NCBI GenBank assembly: GCA_030386875.1
Contig: CM059570.1
Coordinates: 31,363,422 to 31,427,421 of the forward strand
Direction: 5' to 3'
Source: Morinoia aosen
Taxonomy: Eukaryota > Arthropoda > Malacostraca > Amphipoda > Talitridae
Length of the DNA stretch: 64,000 bases
Shown: positions 53,505 through 63,161 of the stretch, piece after piece
Layout of the letters: every line of letters starts with the position of its first letter
Numbering within the stretch: position 1 is the stretch's first letter
Position numbers and translations under genes: made by a program
The notes under the pieces: model-generated
Databases searched by the model: none
What the model saw: the letters and a program-made list of their open reading frames with translations, nothing else
What the model was told of the DNA's origin: nothing

Positions 53505-54072
53505 GGAAATTTTACGTGTTCCCTTCACCACGTTTACTGGCATCGAACTCGAAATATTTTCTTACGGTTATTTGATGTGCAAATTTCTTTTTGTGGTTTA
53601 GGGAACAAAAAAGTAAAACAGACAAGGATTTGATAGAGGTTACCCGTGCTCAGGTGCGGGTATCCAGCCCACCCGCACCTTCTCGTGGTGGTGCCGTTAG
53701 TACACCCACTACGACTACTGTCATTCGTACAACCTGTTGTACTGGGATAGCGACTTGATTATTGTAATAGTTTATCGCCAATCAGAATTATTGTGGGTGG
53801 AACCAACGCGGGGGGCGCCTAGGGCACCTCGGTGCTCTAGGTTGTGCATTTCTTTTTCATTTTTGGTTTGTTAAGCGTTCGTTAGTGTAAGGTGAATAAC
53901 TAGGTTGCATAACCTACTAAATCGTGTATTGTTCCAATTTTGTGTTAAATTTGTAGTTTTGTTCGTGTTCTAAAGCCTAAAATTATATCAAAAATTTCTG
54001 TGTATATAATAGGAAAAAACTAACCGGCCCCCTTGATTTATCAAGGGGACCCACCCCCTGAAACTAAATACA
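53505..54072 (+). other. Remaining 5' UTR of the LINE
   Basis: Contains several short hairpins, the clearest being CCCCTTGA-TTTA-TCAAGGGG at 54029-54048, 24 bases before the ORF1 ATG. Promoter elements were not recognised. Confidence 0.6.
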
Positions 54073-56526
54073 ATGTTGAGTGAAGAGTGTCCAACGGGAG
54101 TTGATCGGGAGAGGAAGGAAGACTCGCAACGCGGAATGGGAGATCAAGACAGCGGCAATCCTCACGGTGAGGTGGAGCAGAGGAACAGGATTGAGGGTAT
54201 TCGAAGGAGGATTGAAGGAGCAATTGCTTCAATAATTGATGGATCTGCGGAGAGTCGAGAAGCCACAGCTGCGGAGGTGAGTGGTGCTGGTGGAGTGAGT
54301 GAGATTGAGGGACGGCTGAGGCGAATCGAGGAGGCAGTGTTGATGGCACAATCAGACACACCTGCAGGACAAGTTCTACTAACGGAGAAAAAGGAAAAAA
54401 ACCCAAGAAAAGAAAAAAAGAAATACGTGCCTCTAGTTGTGAGAGACAATGAACAATATTTTCCAAAGTATTTCTCAATGATATTTGAAGCAGAAAGGAA
54501 GAGAACTATCAACCCATTTAACATCATCGAAAAAATTGAAGAGATAACTGGAGCGAAACCGATAAGAATCTTCAGCATGGGCCGTCAGACGATGATGGTG
54601 GAGGTGCGGAGCGCAGTGCAGGCAGAAAGGATTGTTGGCGTGACGTGCGTGGAAGGTGTACCGTGCCAGACGACAGAATACGGCCGATTTAACCACTCGG
54701 TAGGCTTAATATACATTAGTGACTTCGACATTGTTGACATCGAAGAATTCAAGTCTGGTCTGCAGGAACAGTACAACGTGGTGGAAGTAACCAGAGCAAC
54801 ATTTATTAAACCAAGATATTCCGAAACTCAAGCTTTTCTGATAACATTCCAGCAACCGACGGTTCCCTACAGCATTTATGTCCCCGGGGAAAGACAGGAC
54901 ACCAAGGTATACCCATTTAATAGTAAGCCGATGATGTGCTTCAACTGTCAGGCATACGGACACACCGCCAAGCGATGCCGCAGCACCTCACTTGTCTGCA
55001 GGAAGTGTGCTGAGGTGGGCCACTCCTCTCCGAACTGCAGCTCTGAGCAGCTGAAGTGTGCTCACTGTGGAGGACCCCATGCAGCGGGCAGCACCCAGTG
55101 TGACAAAGAAATGGAAGAAAGAAGTTTGTTGCAGATCATAGAAAAGGAAAAGGTAACATTAAGAAGGGCAAAACAAATTAAAGAGGGTGTGCAAGAAACT
55201 GAACGAGTACCATCACCTGATAAGTTCATCACACATTTCGACTGCAAAATGAATGAAGCACACAGAAGGAAAATGTCACCCTGGCTACTGGAGAAGTGCA
55301 TCACTCAACATCTCGGTAACAAACCAAAAGCAATTAGATCCCGCAGTAAAACTGTGTTCACAGTAGAAGTGTGCGATGCAACACAAAGCCGTAAAATGAA
55401 GCTGATACGACAATTAAATGAACTACCGGTCACAGTAGAAGAAAATCTCGACTTTGCTGTTCAAAAAGGCCTCGTCTACGTATACGAATATGACCTAAAC
55501 AATTTTGAAGTATTCAAGACGGGACTCTTGGAAAAATGCGGCGCGCAAGATGTAATCCAAGCAACATGGATAAAGCCCAGAAACCAGCTCGCAAAACCTT
55601 TATTAGTGTCCTTCAGACAACCTATCCTGCCAAATTATATTGATATACCCGGAGAACAAGCAAGATCACAAGTTTATGAAGTAAAGCCGAGACCTATGTT
55701 ATGCAAAAGATGTCAGGAGTATGGCCATGGAGTGAAGTACTGCCAAGGGGAACAAATCTGCCCAAAGTGTAGCTTGGCTGGCCATGAAATGGACGAGTGT
55801 ACATCGGAAGAAAGTAAGTGTTACCACTGCGGTGACGGCCATGTAACTGGAGCGAGGAATTGTCGGATGCGAGTAATGGAGGAGGAAATTCTGGTGATTC
55901 AAAACAGAGAGCGTGTATCCAAGGGGCAAGCCAGAGTGTTGTTCAGTTACCGGCACCCCAACTTTTCAATGAATTACAGCAAGGCAGTAATGACACCTGT
56001 CAACCATGATAAAATAGAACTAATAACAAGTAAGAAAAGAAATCGTGCAGATGACCTAGAACCGGCAGCGGAACCGCAGCAAAGCAAGAAGAAGACAACA
56101 ACAGGAATGGTCAGTGAAGGAAACGGTGGCCGGAGCAGAAGGTGGTCAGTGACCGGAAACGAAACTCAGAGAGAAACGGAAGTGGTTTGTGAAAGTCCCA
56201 ATACAGGAAGACTTTACACCACGAAAGTCAGCCTAAGCCTTGAGACATCTGCCCGCGAAAAAGAAAGAGAGTCAAGAGTGAGAGAAACGAAGAAGATATT
56301 TGATGAATACACGCAAGAGGCAAAGGGAAGAGTGGAGGAGGAGGACAGAAGTAACTACGAAGAGGAGCTACGGAAGTCTACTCGCCCAAAAGTAAGAGTA
56401 AATAAAGGACAGCGGCCGCGTGGAAATTCGGGAGAGAGCTACAGGCGGAGATCTCCTAGAGGACGAGAGGATGCAAGGAAACCTGGTCAACATTCCAAGG
56501 AAAGCAACATACGCAAGTGGAGGTAA
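54073..56526 (+). CDS. LINE ORF1 protein with duplicated zinc-knuckle module
   Basis: 817 residues. ORF1 proteins of this clade bind the element RNA. Two similar modules each hold an RRM-like part, a VPGE/IPGE block and three knuckles: module A knuckles 289-343 (CFNCQAYGHTAKRC, CRKCAEVGHSSPNC, CAHCGGPH) and module B 544-597 (CKRCQEYGHGVKYC, CPKCSLAGHEMDEC, CYHCGDGH). The C terminus is long, charged and Arg/Lys-rich. The TAA stop overlaps the ORF2 ATG. The frame is intact. Confidence 0.92.
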   Translation: MLSEECPTGVDRERKEDSQRGMGDQDSGNPHGEVEQRNRIEGIRRRIEGAIASIIDGSAESREATAAEVSGAGGVSEIEGRLRRIEEAVLMAQSDTPAGQVLLTEKKEKNPRKEKKKYVPLVVRDNEQYFPKYFSMIFEAERKRTINPFNIIEKIEEITGAKPIRIFSMGRQTMMVEVRSAVQAERIVGVTCVEGVPCQTTEYGRFNHSVGLIYISDFDIVDIEEFKSGLQEQYNVVEVTRATFIKPRYSETQAFLITFQQPTVPYSIYVPGERQDTKVYPFNSKPMMCFNCQAYGHTAKRCRSTSLVCRKCAEVGHSSPNCSSEQLKCAHCGGPHAAGSTQCDKEMEERSLLQIIEKEKVTLRRAKQIKEGVQETERVPSPDKFITHFDCKMNEAHRRKMSPWLLEKCITQHLGNKPKAIRSRSKTVFTVEVCDATQSRKMKLIRQLNELPVTVEENLDFAVQKGLVYVYEYDLNNFEVFKTGLLEKCGAQDVIQATWIKPRNQLAKPLLVSFRQPILPNYIDIPGEQARSQVYEVKPRPMLCKRCQEYGHGVKYCQGEQICPKCSLAGHEMDECTSEESKCYHCGDGHVTGARNCRMRVMEEEILVIQNRERVSKGQARVLFSYRHPNFSMNYSKAVMTPVNHDKIELITSKKRNRADDLEPAAEPQQSKKKTTTGMVSEGNGGRSRRWSVTGNETQRETEVVCESPNTGRLYTTKVSLSLETSAREKERESRVRETKKIFDEYTQEAKGRVEEEDRSNYEEELRKSTRPKVRVNKGQRPRGNSGESYRRRSPRGREDARKPGQHSKESNIRKWR

Positions 56527-57215
56527 TGGCGGTGGAAGAAGTCAAGTTCATCCAGTGGAACCTGCAGGGAATGGCGACATCAAAAGAAGACCTCATCAAC
56601 CTGGTTGATACACACAAACCTGCAGTGATAGCAGTCCAGGAGACATTCCATGGGAATGATTTTGTGTCACCTATACAGGGATATAATGGTCTGTGCAAGC
56701 AGGGCCATTACAACCACAGGTTCCATGGAGGGGTGGCTCTGTATGTACACTCGTCGATACCAATTCAAGAAATTGAAATCAATTCACCTACTCAAATTAT
56801 TGGTGCAAGGGTGTGCCTAAATAACTATAAAGTCATCACAGTAGCATCTATTTACCTACCACCAAGGACAAATATAAACATCGAAGAGCTTTTTGACGCA
56901 ATCAAAGGAATGCCAAAACCCGTTATCCTGATGGGAGATTTCAACGCCCATCACAGTGACTGGGGAAATAGTACCATAGATCGAAGAGGACGAGTGATGC
57001 AAAATTTCCTAAAACAAGGCATCGTTAATATTATCAATGATGACTCAGCCACCCATATCTCAGGATCGGTGATTGACCTGACCTTGACCACCCCTGATAT
57101 AACACCGGATGTAAAATTTACCGCCCTCTCTTCAGTGCTTAGCAGCGACCATTTCCCTATAGTGTTGACCTTATCAGTGCGACAAGCTGACGGACGTGTT
57201 GAGCCGGAAGGATAG
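56526..57215 (+). CDS. LINE ORF2, endonuclease part up to an in-frame TAG
   Basis: Starts at ATG 56526 within TAATG. APE-type endonuclease motifs: IQWNLQG, AVQETF, ILMGDFNAHHSDWG and SSDHFPIVL. This nicks target DNA for target-primed reverse transcription. It stops at TAG 57213-57215 after EPEG, while the same frame continues open immediately (NFRKGNWKQY). A TGG-to-TAG change is likely because related elements often have an aromatic residue before NF. Alternatively this copy is polymorphic or reads through; no known read-through context is visible. Confidence 0.88.
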   Translation: MAVEEVKFIQWNLQGMATSKEDLINLVDTHKPAVIAVQETFHGNDFVSPIQGYNGLCKQGHYNHRFHGGVALYVHSSIPIQEIEINSPTQIIGARVCLNNYKVITVASIYLPPRTNINIEELFDAIKGMPKPVILMGDFNAHHSDWGNSTIDRRGRVMQNFLKQGIVNIINDDSATHISGSVIDLTLTTPDITPDVKFTALSSVLSSDHFPIVLTLSVRQADGRVEPEG

Positions 57216-60200
57216 AATTTCAGGAAGGGCAATTGGAAGCAATATCGTGAAGACGAAATATGGAGAAATGCCCACGAACTTGAAATACCGGAGGATCCAG
57301 ACGCGGCAGTGGTCGATCTTTACACAAAGTTTGGTTGCGCTGCTGAGAGGTGGGTACCTAAATACAAGAGGAGACGGTGTTATGCAAAGCCGTGGTGGAC
57401 TGCAGACTGCAAAGCAGCTTGGCGGGAAAGAGAAAGGTGTTACAGGATATATAAGAGGACGGGACTGATGGAAGATAAGGTCAAGTGGAAGAGAGCACGG
57501 GCAGTGGCAACGAGAACCTTCAGGGAAGCAAAACGGAGCAGTTGGCGAGAGTACGTCACAACTCTCAGCACCAACACGCCTAGCAGCTGCGTGTGGGAGA
57601 AAATAAATAGAATCAGAGGAAGAGTGAAGAGACAAATAAAAATGCTAAGCGAGAATGGAGTCCAATACTCAACGCTGAAGACCATCGTTGAGAAACTAGC
57701 CGAGACATTCAGGACCACATCCAGCGATAGAAACTACTCGAGTCAATTCCTACAATACAAGCAACTTATTGAACAAACCCCAGTGGACTTCACAAGCAAC
57801 AACAGAGAACCATACAATGCTCCTTTCACCATGTGTGAACTATCATCTGCCATCAAGAGTAACAAAATCACGACACCTGGACCGGACAATATCAGTAATC
57901 TTATGATCAAGAATCTACCGACTAATGCTCTCCAATATCTGCTGAAAGTATACAACAAACTATGGAGTTCCGAATTCGTCTATCAACCATGGAAACAGGC
58001 TATTGTAATCCCTGTCCCAAAACCCGGCAAAGATCACACAAACCCTAGTAACTATAGACCAATCTCATTGACGAGTTGTGTATGCAAAACATACGAAAAG
58101 ATGATCAACAGAAGGTTAATGGAATACCTCGAAAACAATAAACTCCTCTCCAGTGTGCAGTGTGGCTTCAGACGACATCGAGCAACCGTAGATCATCTTG
58201 TACGGTTTGATACGTACATTAGACAGTCGCTGGCCAATAATAAATTTGTCATGGCAGTGTTTTTTGATTTGGAAAAGGCTTACGACATGACGTGGCGCTA
58301 CGGAATTTTGAGAGATTTGGCGACAGCTGGTCTAAGGGGAAGATTGCCAAAATTCGTTGAGGAATTCCTCAAAGATCGAACGTTTAAGGTCAAACTTGGG
58401 GAAGAAATGTCTCAAGCTGAAGATCTAGCCACAGGAACGCCTCAGGGAAGCACTTTAAGTGTCACACTTTTCGCAGTAAAAATAAACTCATTGGCAAGTG
58501 AAATCCCATCAGAAGTGTTCAGCTCTCTGTTCGTGGACGATCTCCTCATAGCATTTGCAGATTACGACAAGACCAAAGTACAAGCAGAGTTACAGATAAC
58601 AATAGACAAAATCACCCATTGGGCAATGAAAAACGGATTTAAATTCTCCTCAACCAAGACGACCGCAATGAATTTTTATAAAGGGAGAGAACCAACACTT
58701 GTTCCAACCCTGCAACTAGAAGGAAAAACAATACCAACCGTCGAAAGCACAAAGTTCCTTGGTCTCCACTGGGACAGAAAACTCAATTGGATTACCCATA
58801 TCCATAAGACAAAAGAAAAATGCCGAAATGACTTGAACCTGATGAGATCTGTGTCTGCATATACTTGGGGTGCAGATCAGGATATTTTAATGAAATTATA
58901 CAGATCCCTGATCCGGTCAAAGATTGATTACGGAAGTATAGTGTACGGTTCTGCCAGTGCAGCGGCGCTGAGGGAGATTGATGCTGTCGTAAACGAGGCA
59001 ATGCGCATTAGTGCGGGCGCTTTCAAGACGACACCAATAGCGAACCTCCACATCATTTGCAACGAACCAAAACTAGAGCTACGAAGGAAAGACTTGCTAC
59101 TCCGATATTTCTTTAAGCTTAAATGTCATTTCCTAAATCCAGCATATTGTTGTGTCAATAATACTAAACTTGAAATGTTTTTTACCAGCCGCAAGTGCAC
59201 CTCAGAACCGGTTATCCAGAGAATACGTCAGGCCTTAACTCAGTATAACATTCCAACCCAGCCCGTCCAGCCGAGCCTTACACCTGCATCATTTTCGTGG
59301 GTCTTGAGGAGACCAGAAGTGGAACAGCACATGACTAAAATGAAGAAAGAAGAAATAGACGCATCTATCGTACGGCACATACACAGAGATAACATGAGGA
59401 GATACCAAAAGCATAAAATCATCTACACAGATGGATCAAAGTCACCGACGGGAGTAGGTGCAGCGGCCGTGATGGGCGATATCATCAGAAGCGCCTCTCT
59501 CCCAGACGTGGCAAGTGTTATGACAGCCGAACTGCACGCTATCAAGCTTGCCTTAAATATCATCAAGGAAACGCCAGCCCAGAACTTCGTAATATGCAGC
59601 GATTCAATGAGCTCGATACAATTGATCGATAGCTACACTGAAAATAATGAACTTTTGAAAAAATTAACGCTTGAGATGCACCAGATTATTTCGGATGGAA
59701 AGAACATAACAATTAGCTGGGTTCCAGCCCACGTTGGCATAGTTGAAAATGAGCGCGCGGACCAGGCGGCAAAGGCGGCAGCAACCAGACCTGCTGAATT
59801 TCTGCTGATTCCCTACAGCGACTGGCTCCCGGTAATCAGAAGAAGAACATACGAGATTTGGAACGTGGAATGGCAACAGGAACGAGGAGACTTGCGAGCA
59901 ATAAAACCCAGCCCCGGAAAGTGGAAGAGAGCCGACTTGAAGTTGAACCGACAGGAAGAGGTGGTCATAAATAGGTTGCGACTGAACCATACAACCCTAA
60001 CTCACAGTTATCTCTTGGACCCGCAGGCTCTCGGACAGAGACCCATTTGCGGATGGTGTGGAACAGAGGTCATAACTGTAAAACATATCATGGAAGAATG
60101 TACCGCGCTGCAGCTAACAAGAGACCGAATACTTAAGCCGGGAACCGGTAAGAATGTTAATACGGGGAACGTGTTGCGGGACGGAGGACCCATCCGTAGA

Positions 60201-60245
60201 GTGCTGGAGTTCATCAAGGAAATCAATGTGTTCGGAAATCTGTGA
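57216..60245 (+). CDS. LINE ORF2, reverse transcriptase and RNase H part
   Basis: Same frame as the endonuclease. Reverse transcriptase: PVPKPGKDHTNPSNYRPISL, FFDLEKAYD, TGTPQGSTLS, and the catalytic FVDD at codons 669-672 counted from ATG 56526. RNase H from D969: YTDGSKSPTGVGAAAV, MTAELHAIKLAL, VICSDSMSS and WVPAHVGIVENERAD, with all catalytic acids present. A C-terminal CGWC...H...C finger-like region follows. Ends at TGA 60243-60245. RNase H places it in the I group rather than Jockey. Confidence 0.92.
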   Translation, partial: NFRKGNWKQYREDEIWRNAHELEIPEDPDAAVVDLYTKFGCAAERWVPKYKRRRCYAKPWWTADCKAAWRERERCYRIYKRTGLMEDKVKWKRARAVATRTFREAKRSSWREYVTTLSTNTPSSCVWEKINRIRGRVKRQIKMLSENGVQYSTLKTIVEKLAETFRTTSSDRNYSSQFLQYKQLIEQTPVDFTSNNREPYNAPFTMCELSSAIKSNKITTPGPDNISNLMIKNLPTNALQYLLKVYNKLWSSEFVYQPWKQAIVIPVPKPGKDHTNPSNYRPISLTSCVCKTYEKMINRRLMEYLENNKLLSSVQCGFRRHRATVDHLVRFDTYIRQSLANNKFVMAVFFDLEKAYDMTWRYGILRDLATAGLRGRLPKFVEEFLKDRTFKVKLGEEMSQAEDLATGTPQGSTLSVTLFAVKINSLASEIPSEVFSSLFVDDLLIAFADYDKTKVQAELQITIDKITHWAMKNGFKFSSTKTTAMNFYKGREPTLVPTLQLEGKTIPTVESTKFLGLHWDRKLNWITHIHKTKEKCRNDLNLMRSVSAYTWGADQDILMKLYRSLIRSKIDYGSIVYGSASAAALREIDAVVNEAMRISAGAFKTTPIANLHIICNEPKLELRRKDLLLRYFFKLKCHFLNPAYCCVNNTKLEMFFTSRKCTSEPVIQRIRQALTQYNIPTQPVQPSLTPASFSWVLRRPEVEQHMTKMKKEEIDASIVRHIHRDNMRRYQKHKIIYTDGSKSPTGVGAAAVMGDIIRSASLPDVASVMTAELHAIKLALNIIKETPAQNFVICSDSMSSIQLIDSYTENNELLKKLTLEMHQIISDGKNITISWVPAHVGIVENERADQAAKAAATRPAEFLLIPYSDWLPVIRRRTYEIWNVEWQQERGDLRAIKPSPGKWKRADLKLNRQEEVVINRLRLNHTTLTHSYLLDPQALGQRPICGWCGTEVITVKHIMEECTALQLTRDRILKPGTGKNVNTGNVLRDGGPIRRVLEFIKEINVFGNL

Positions 60246-60713
60246 AGGTGAAAGTGGACAAGTAGAGGTGTGACGGACACTACCTTGGAATTTTGATAAG
60301 CAAATGGCCGAGCGCTCCGTGCTTATATCCTCAACTCTCTGTTGAGAGGGGGTTCCAGCATGGGTCAGCGCTCGGCCATAGTGAGGGCGGGGAGCTGGAA
60401 CCCCACCCGGGGGTTCTAGCTACTATCAATGAAATTAAAACTCTGGATAACCTCCATGCATCGTCAAGTACGGGAAGAATATTGATATGCACCAAATTTT
60501 TGTGTCTCGCTCTATCAGGTTTGCCTCGGCGTGGTTGGTTCCGTGAAGTCCTCGGTGGATGAAATTGAACGTACGAGCTAAGATTACTCTTAATAATATT
60601 GCTTTGAAATCATAATTGCATCAAGACAAAGATTACTTTGGTAAACTACCAAAGCGACAACTAAATAGTCCTTGACCGAAGTTGTCGTTAACTGAGTTTA
60701 TTATTATTATTAT
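60246..60713 (+). other. LINE 3' UTR and (TTA)n tail
   Basis: Contains TGGCCGAGCGCTCCG, like the A box of class II tRNAs, and about 50 bases later GGGGGTTCCAGC, a poor B box. Complementary pairs (GGCCGAGCGCT with GCGCTCGGCC; GGGGTTCCAGC with GCTGGAACCCC) allow a strong fold. Ends TTTATTATTATTATTATTAT. Confidence 0.7.
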
Positions 60714-61174
60714 TATGGATGAGATATGGAGCACAAGGTAAGTCCGAAATGGATGTATCGAATTTAATGTAGCTAACATATGGTCGGATATCTGGGAAAT
60801 CGTATTAGAATAAAAATTTGTTGTGTATGTTTCGCGAAATGGCGCCGGTGGTTGGCTGACTGAGGGAGTAGTTAGCTGGTAGCTTTGCACCGTGTGTTGT
60901 CCTCCGAGCATTAATTGCCAGTTGGACTGCATCAGTGTTGGCCTGTGTGGCTGTAGATCAGTAGGAGCCTTGTGCTGGGAGTGGTCCATGGGTTGGACTC
61001 TAGGCAAGGCAAAGACTAGTTGTAAGAAACTTTTAAGGAGAGCACGAAGCAGCAGGGCTGCGGTGCAGCTAGGCTGTGCGCGGGGCTGCTTTCGAGGTAA
61101 GCCCGTGAGCGTGTAGACGCACTACGTGTTCGCGCACGGTATTATTTTGTTTTTGGACCACATAAGGAAAACCA
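60714..61174 (+). repeat. Second copy of the LINE 5' 461 bp, after the tail
   Basis: Identical to 53044-53504, joined directly to the (TTA)n tail. It ends at AAAACCA, where the first copy continues GGAAATTTTACG and this one continues with unrelated sequence. Confidence 0.95.
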
Positions 61175-61184
61175 ACAAAAGTAT

Positions 61185-62339
61185 TGTAGTGCTCTACCTT
61201 AGTTACCCCTGGCAAGGTCACCAGTGTAAGACGGCAATCTTTTGGGGTCACCAATTGTAAGCTGGCGATCTTCTGGGGTCACCATTTAAACAGGCCTTAC
61301 AATTGGTGACCCCAGACAAATTGCCAGCCCTTTTCAAATGGTGACCCCAGAAGATCGCCAGCTTACAATTGGTGGCCCCAAAAGATTGCCATCTTACATT
61401 GGGGACCCCATAGTGACTTATAAAAAACGGAACTCAATGGCCGAAGCAGCAACAACACCTGGCCTCACAATTGGTGACCCCAAAAGATTGCCATCTTACA
61501 CTGGTGACCCCAGAAGCTCCAAAAACTTATGACTGCAGCAGCCCTCCAGCTACTTCACCAACGGGCCGAGGCTTCAACATTGCTAGCCCCTTGCAACTGG
61601 TGGCCGCAGCAGCTCTTCAGCGGGTTCACCATCGGGCCTAGGCTTCCACATTGCCTGCCCCGGACAACCGGTGATCCAAGCAGCACTCCAGCGGTTTCAC
61701 CATCAGGCCGATGTTTCTACAGTGCCTGCCCCTAACAACTGGTGACCCGGCAGCACCCATCGCTGCTCTCTAACTTCAACCTACGCAGCATCAAATCGCA
61801 ATTTCCGCTATGTTTTTCAAGCACCGCAAGAACGTTTAACAAAGCGCGAAAATGCACAACCGAGCTTGCCAAAACGCCTACAGCCTGGCCTCATCGCTCC
61901 GCCTTATTGCACGGACTCTACGCTCGGCTTCATCGCACGGCCCCATCGCTCGGCTCCATTGCACGGCTCCATTGCACGGCTCCATCGCTCGGCTTCATCG
62001 CGCACGGCTTCACGCACGTCTACATCGCTTGGCTTCATCGCTTGGCTTCATCGCTCGGCTTCATCGCACGGATTCATCGCTAGGCTTCATTGCTCCGTTT
62101 CAACGCTGTGCAGCATCATCATATGAATACTAATTTATGGTTCGAATTACTTTTTCTCTAGGGGGAGGGCACTTGTAGTGCTGTGTAGGGGAGGGCTGGC
62201 AATTTGTCTGGGGTCACCAATTGTTAGGCCTGTTCAAATGGTGACCCCAGAAGATCGCCAGCTTACAATTGGTGACCCCAAAAGATTGCCATCTTACACT
62301 GGTGACTTTGCCAGTGGTAACTAAGGTGGAGCAATACAG
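61185..62339. mobile_element. Non-autonomous TIR/foldback element with three arm copies
   Basis: The ends TGTAGTGCTCTACCTTAGTT and, on the complement, TGTATTGCTCCACCTTAGTT begin ~115-bp inverted repeats rich in GGTGACCCCAGAAGATCGCC. A third, inverted copy of the arm lies at about 61300-61410, so the left end forms its own hairpin. The centre holds imperfect CATCGCTCGGCTT repeats (61880-62100). No transposase; target duplication not clear. Confidence 0.7.
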
Positions 62340-62830
62340 TGTGAATGTAATAATTTTTTCGGGTTTGAGAAATCTATCTTCAGTGTTCTGAAAAGCAATA
62401 AATCTAGGTTTCAAGAATTACGCAACTAATTACTACTTTTGAATAAACCAATAATAAAGCATTGACACAAAATCTATAATAAGGGAAAATAGCGCACAAT
62501 GCAAATTTTCACTCGCATATCGCATTCATTTATTACCAATTTCTGTTTTTTAATGTGTGCATTGACAATAAAATACAGATTTCTGATAAATTTCGGGTGA
62601 ATCGGGATTATTTTATTTTAATTACCTAATATAAACAATATTTTTAAAAGACGAGTTGCTTGGATTGGTCAGGTTATTACCAGTGCGACTCCCCTGTGTT
62701 GTGTATTTGTAAGTAGTAAAAAATGTTTATTTCCAAATTGTCACATGAGATACATGCCAACATATTGGCTTTTAAAAGTTTCTTAAATATAGGGCATCCT
62801 AAAACAAATGTTCCATACGAGGAGTACTAA
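62340..62830. other. Spacer, nothing recognised
   Basis: AT-rich, no frame or repeat family seen. Confidence 0.6.
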
Positions 62831-63161
62831 TGTGCGCCCGCCGAGTATATAAATAGAATCGGCAAGAGACATCGCCGTTCACTAGCGGTGGCCTGCCGTA
62901 GAGGTAGCACATTAAAAGAGACGTCGCTCTTCAGTAGTGGAAGCGTGACCGTCGAGGAAGCACCTGTACAGATCACAGATGCGTTATAGAAGTAACATCA
63001 CTCCGTATTAGCCGTTACCGTCCGATCTAACAGACTCTTTGCCACTACCGAAGCCTGTACCAATTTCTGAAGTACCAATAAAGGATAACTACGTTACTGC
63101 ATCGTCACTCCCGAACCTCATTCGCGTTAGTTTCGACCTGTATACTGAAAAGGCCGGAACA
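62831..63161 (+). repeat. 5' LTR of the partial Gypsy element
   Basis: 331 bp against 273 bp in the intron-10 relative, with about 55 bp of extra sequence near 62966-63020. Confidence 0.85.

Larger units (their letters stand above)
53044..60713 (+). mobile_element. I-clade non-LTR retrotransposon (LINE), near full length
   Basis: Two reading frames overlap at TAATG; the 5' UTR is about 1.03 kb. ORF1 carries zinc knuckles. ORF2 has an APE-type endonuclease, reverse transcriptase and RNase H. The 3' UTR is about 0.47 kb and ends in a (TTA)n tail. The RNase H domain and terminal trinucleotide repeat fit the I group (I, Nimb, Outcast and similar). ORF2 has one in-frame stop. The first 461 bases recur, identical, directly after the tail. 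Confidence 0.93.

Noticed and set aside
60300-60420. Functional tRNA gene
   Set aside because: The B box is poor and no acceptor stem closes correctly; at most it is tRNA-like sequence within the LINE 3' UTR.
53044-61174. Reading the 461-bp direct repeats as LTRs
   Set aside because: They lack TG...CA ends, primer site and purine tract, and the enclosed proteins are those of a LINE with an endonuclease.
61742-62133. Overlapping 86-113-residue frames rich in CATCGC repeats
   Set aside because: They are low-complexity frames inside a TIR element, open in all three frames because of the repeat.
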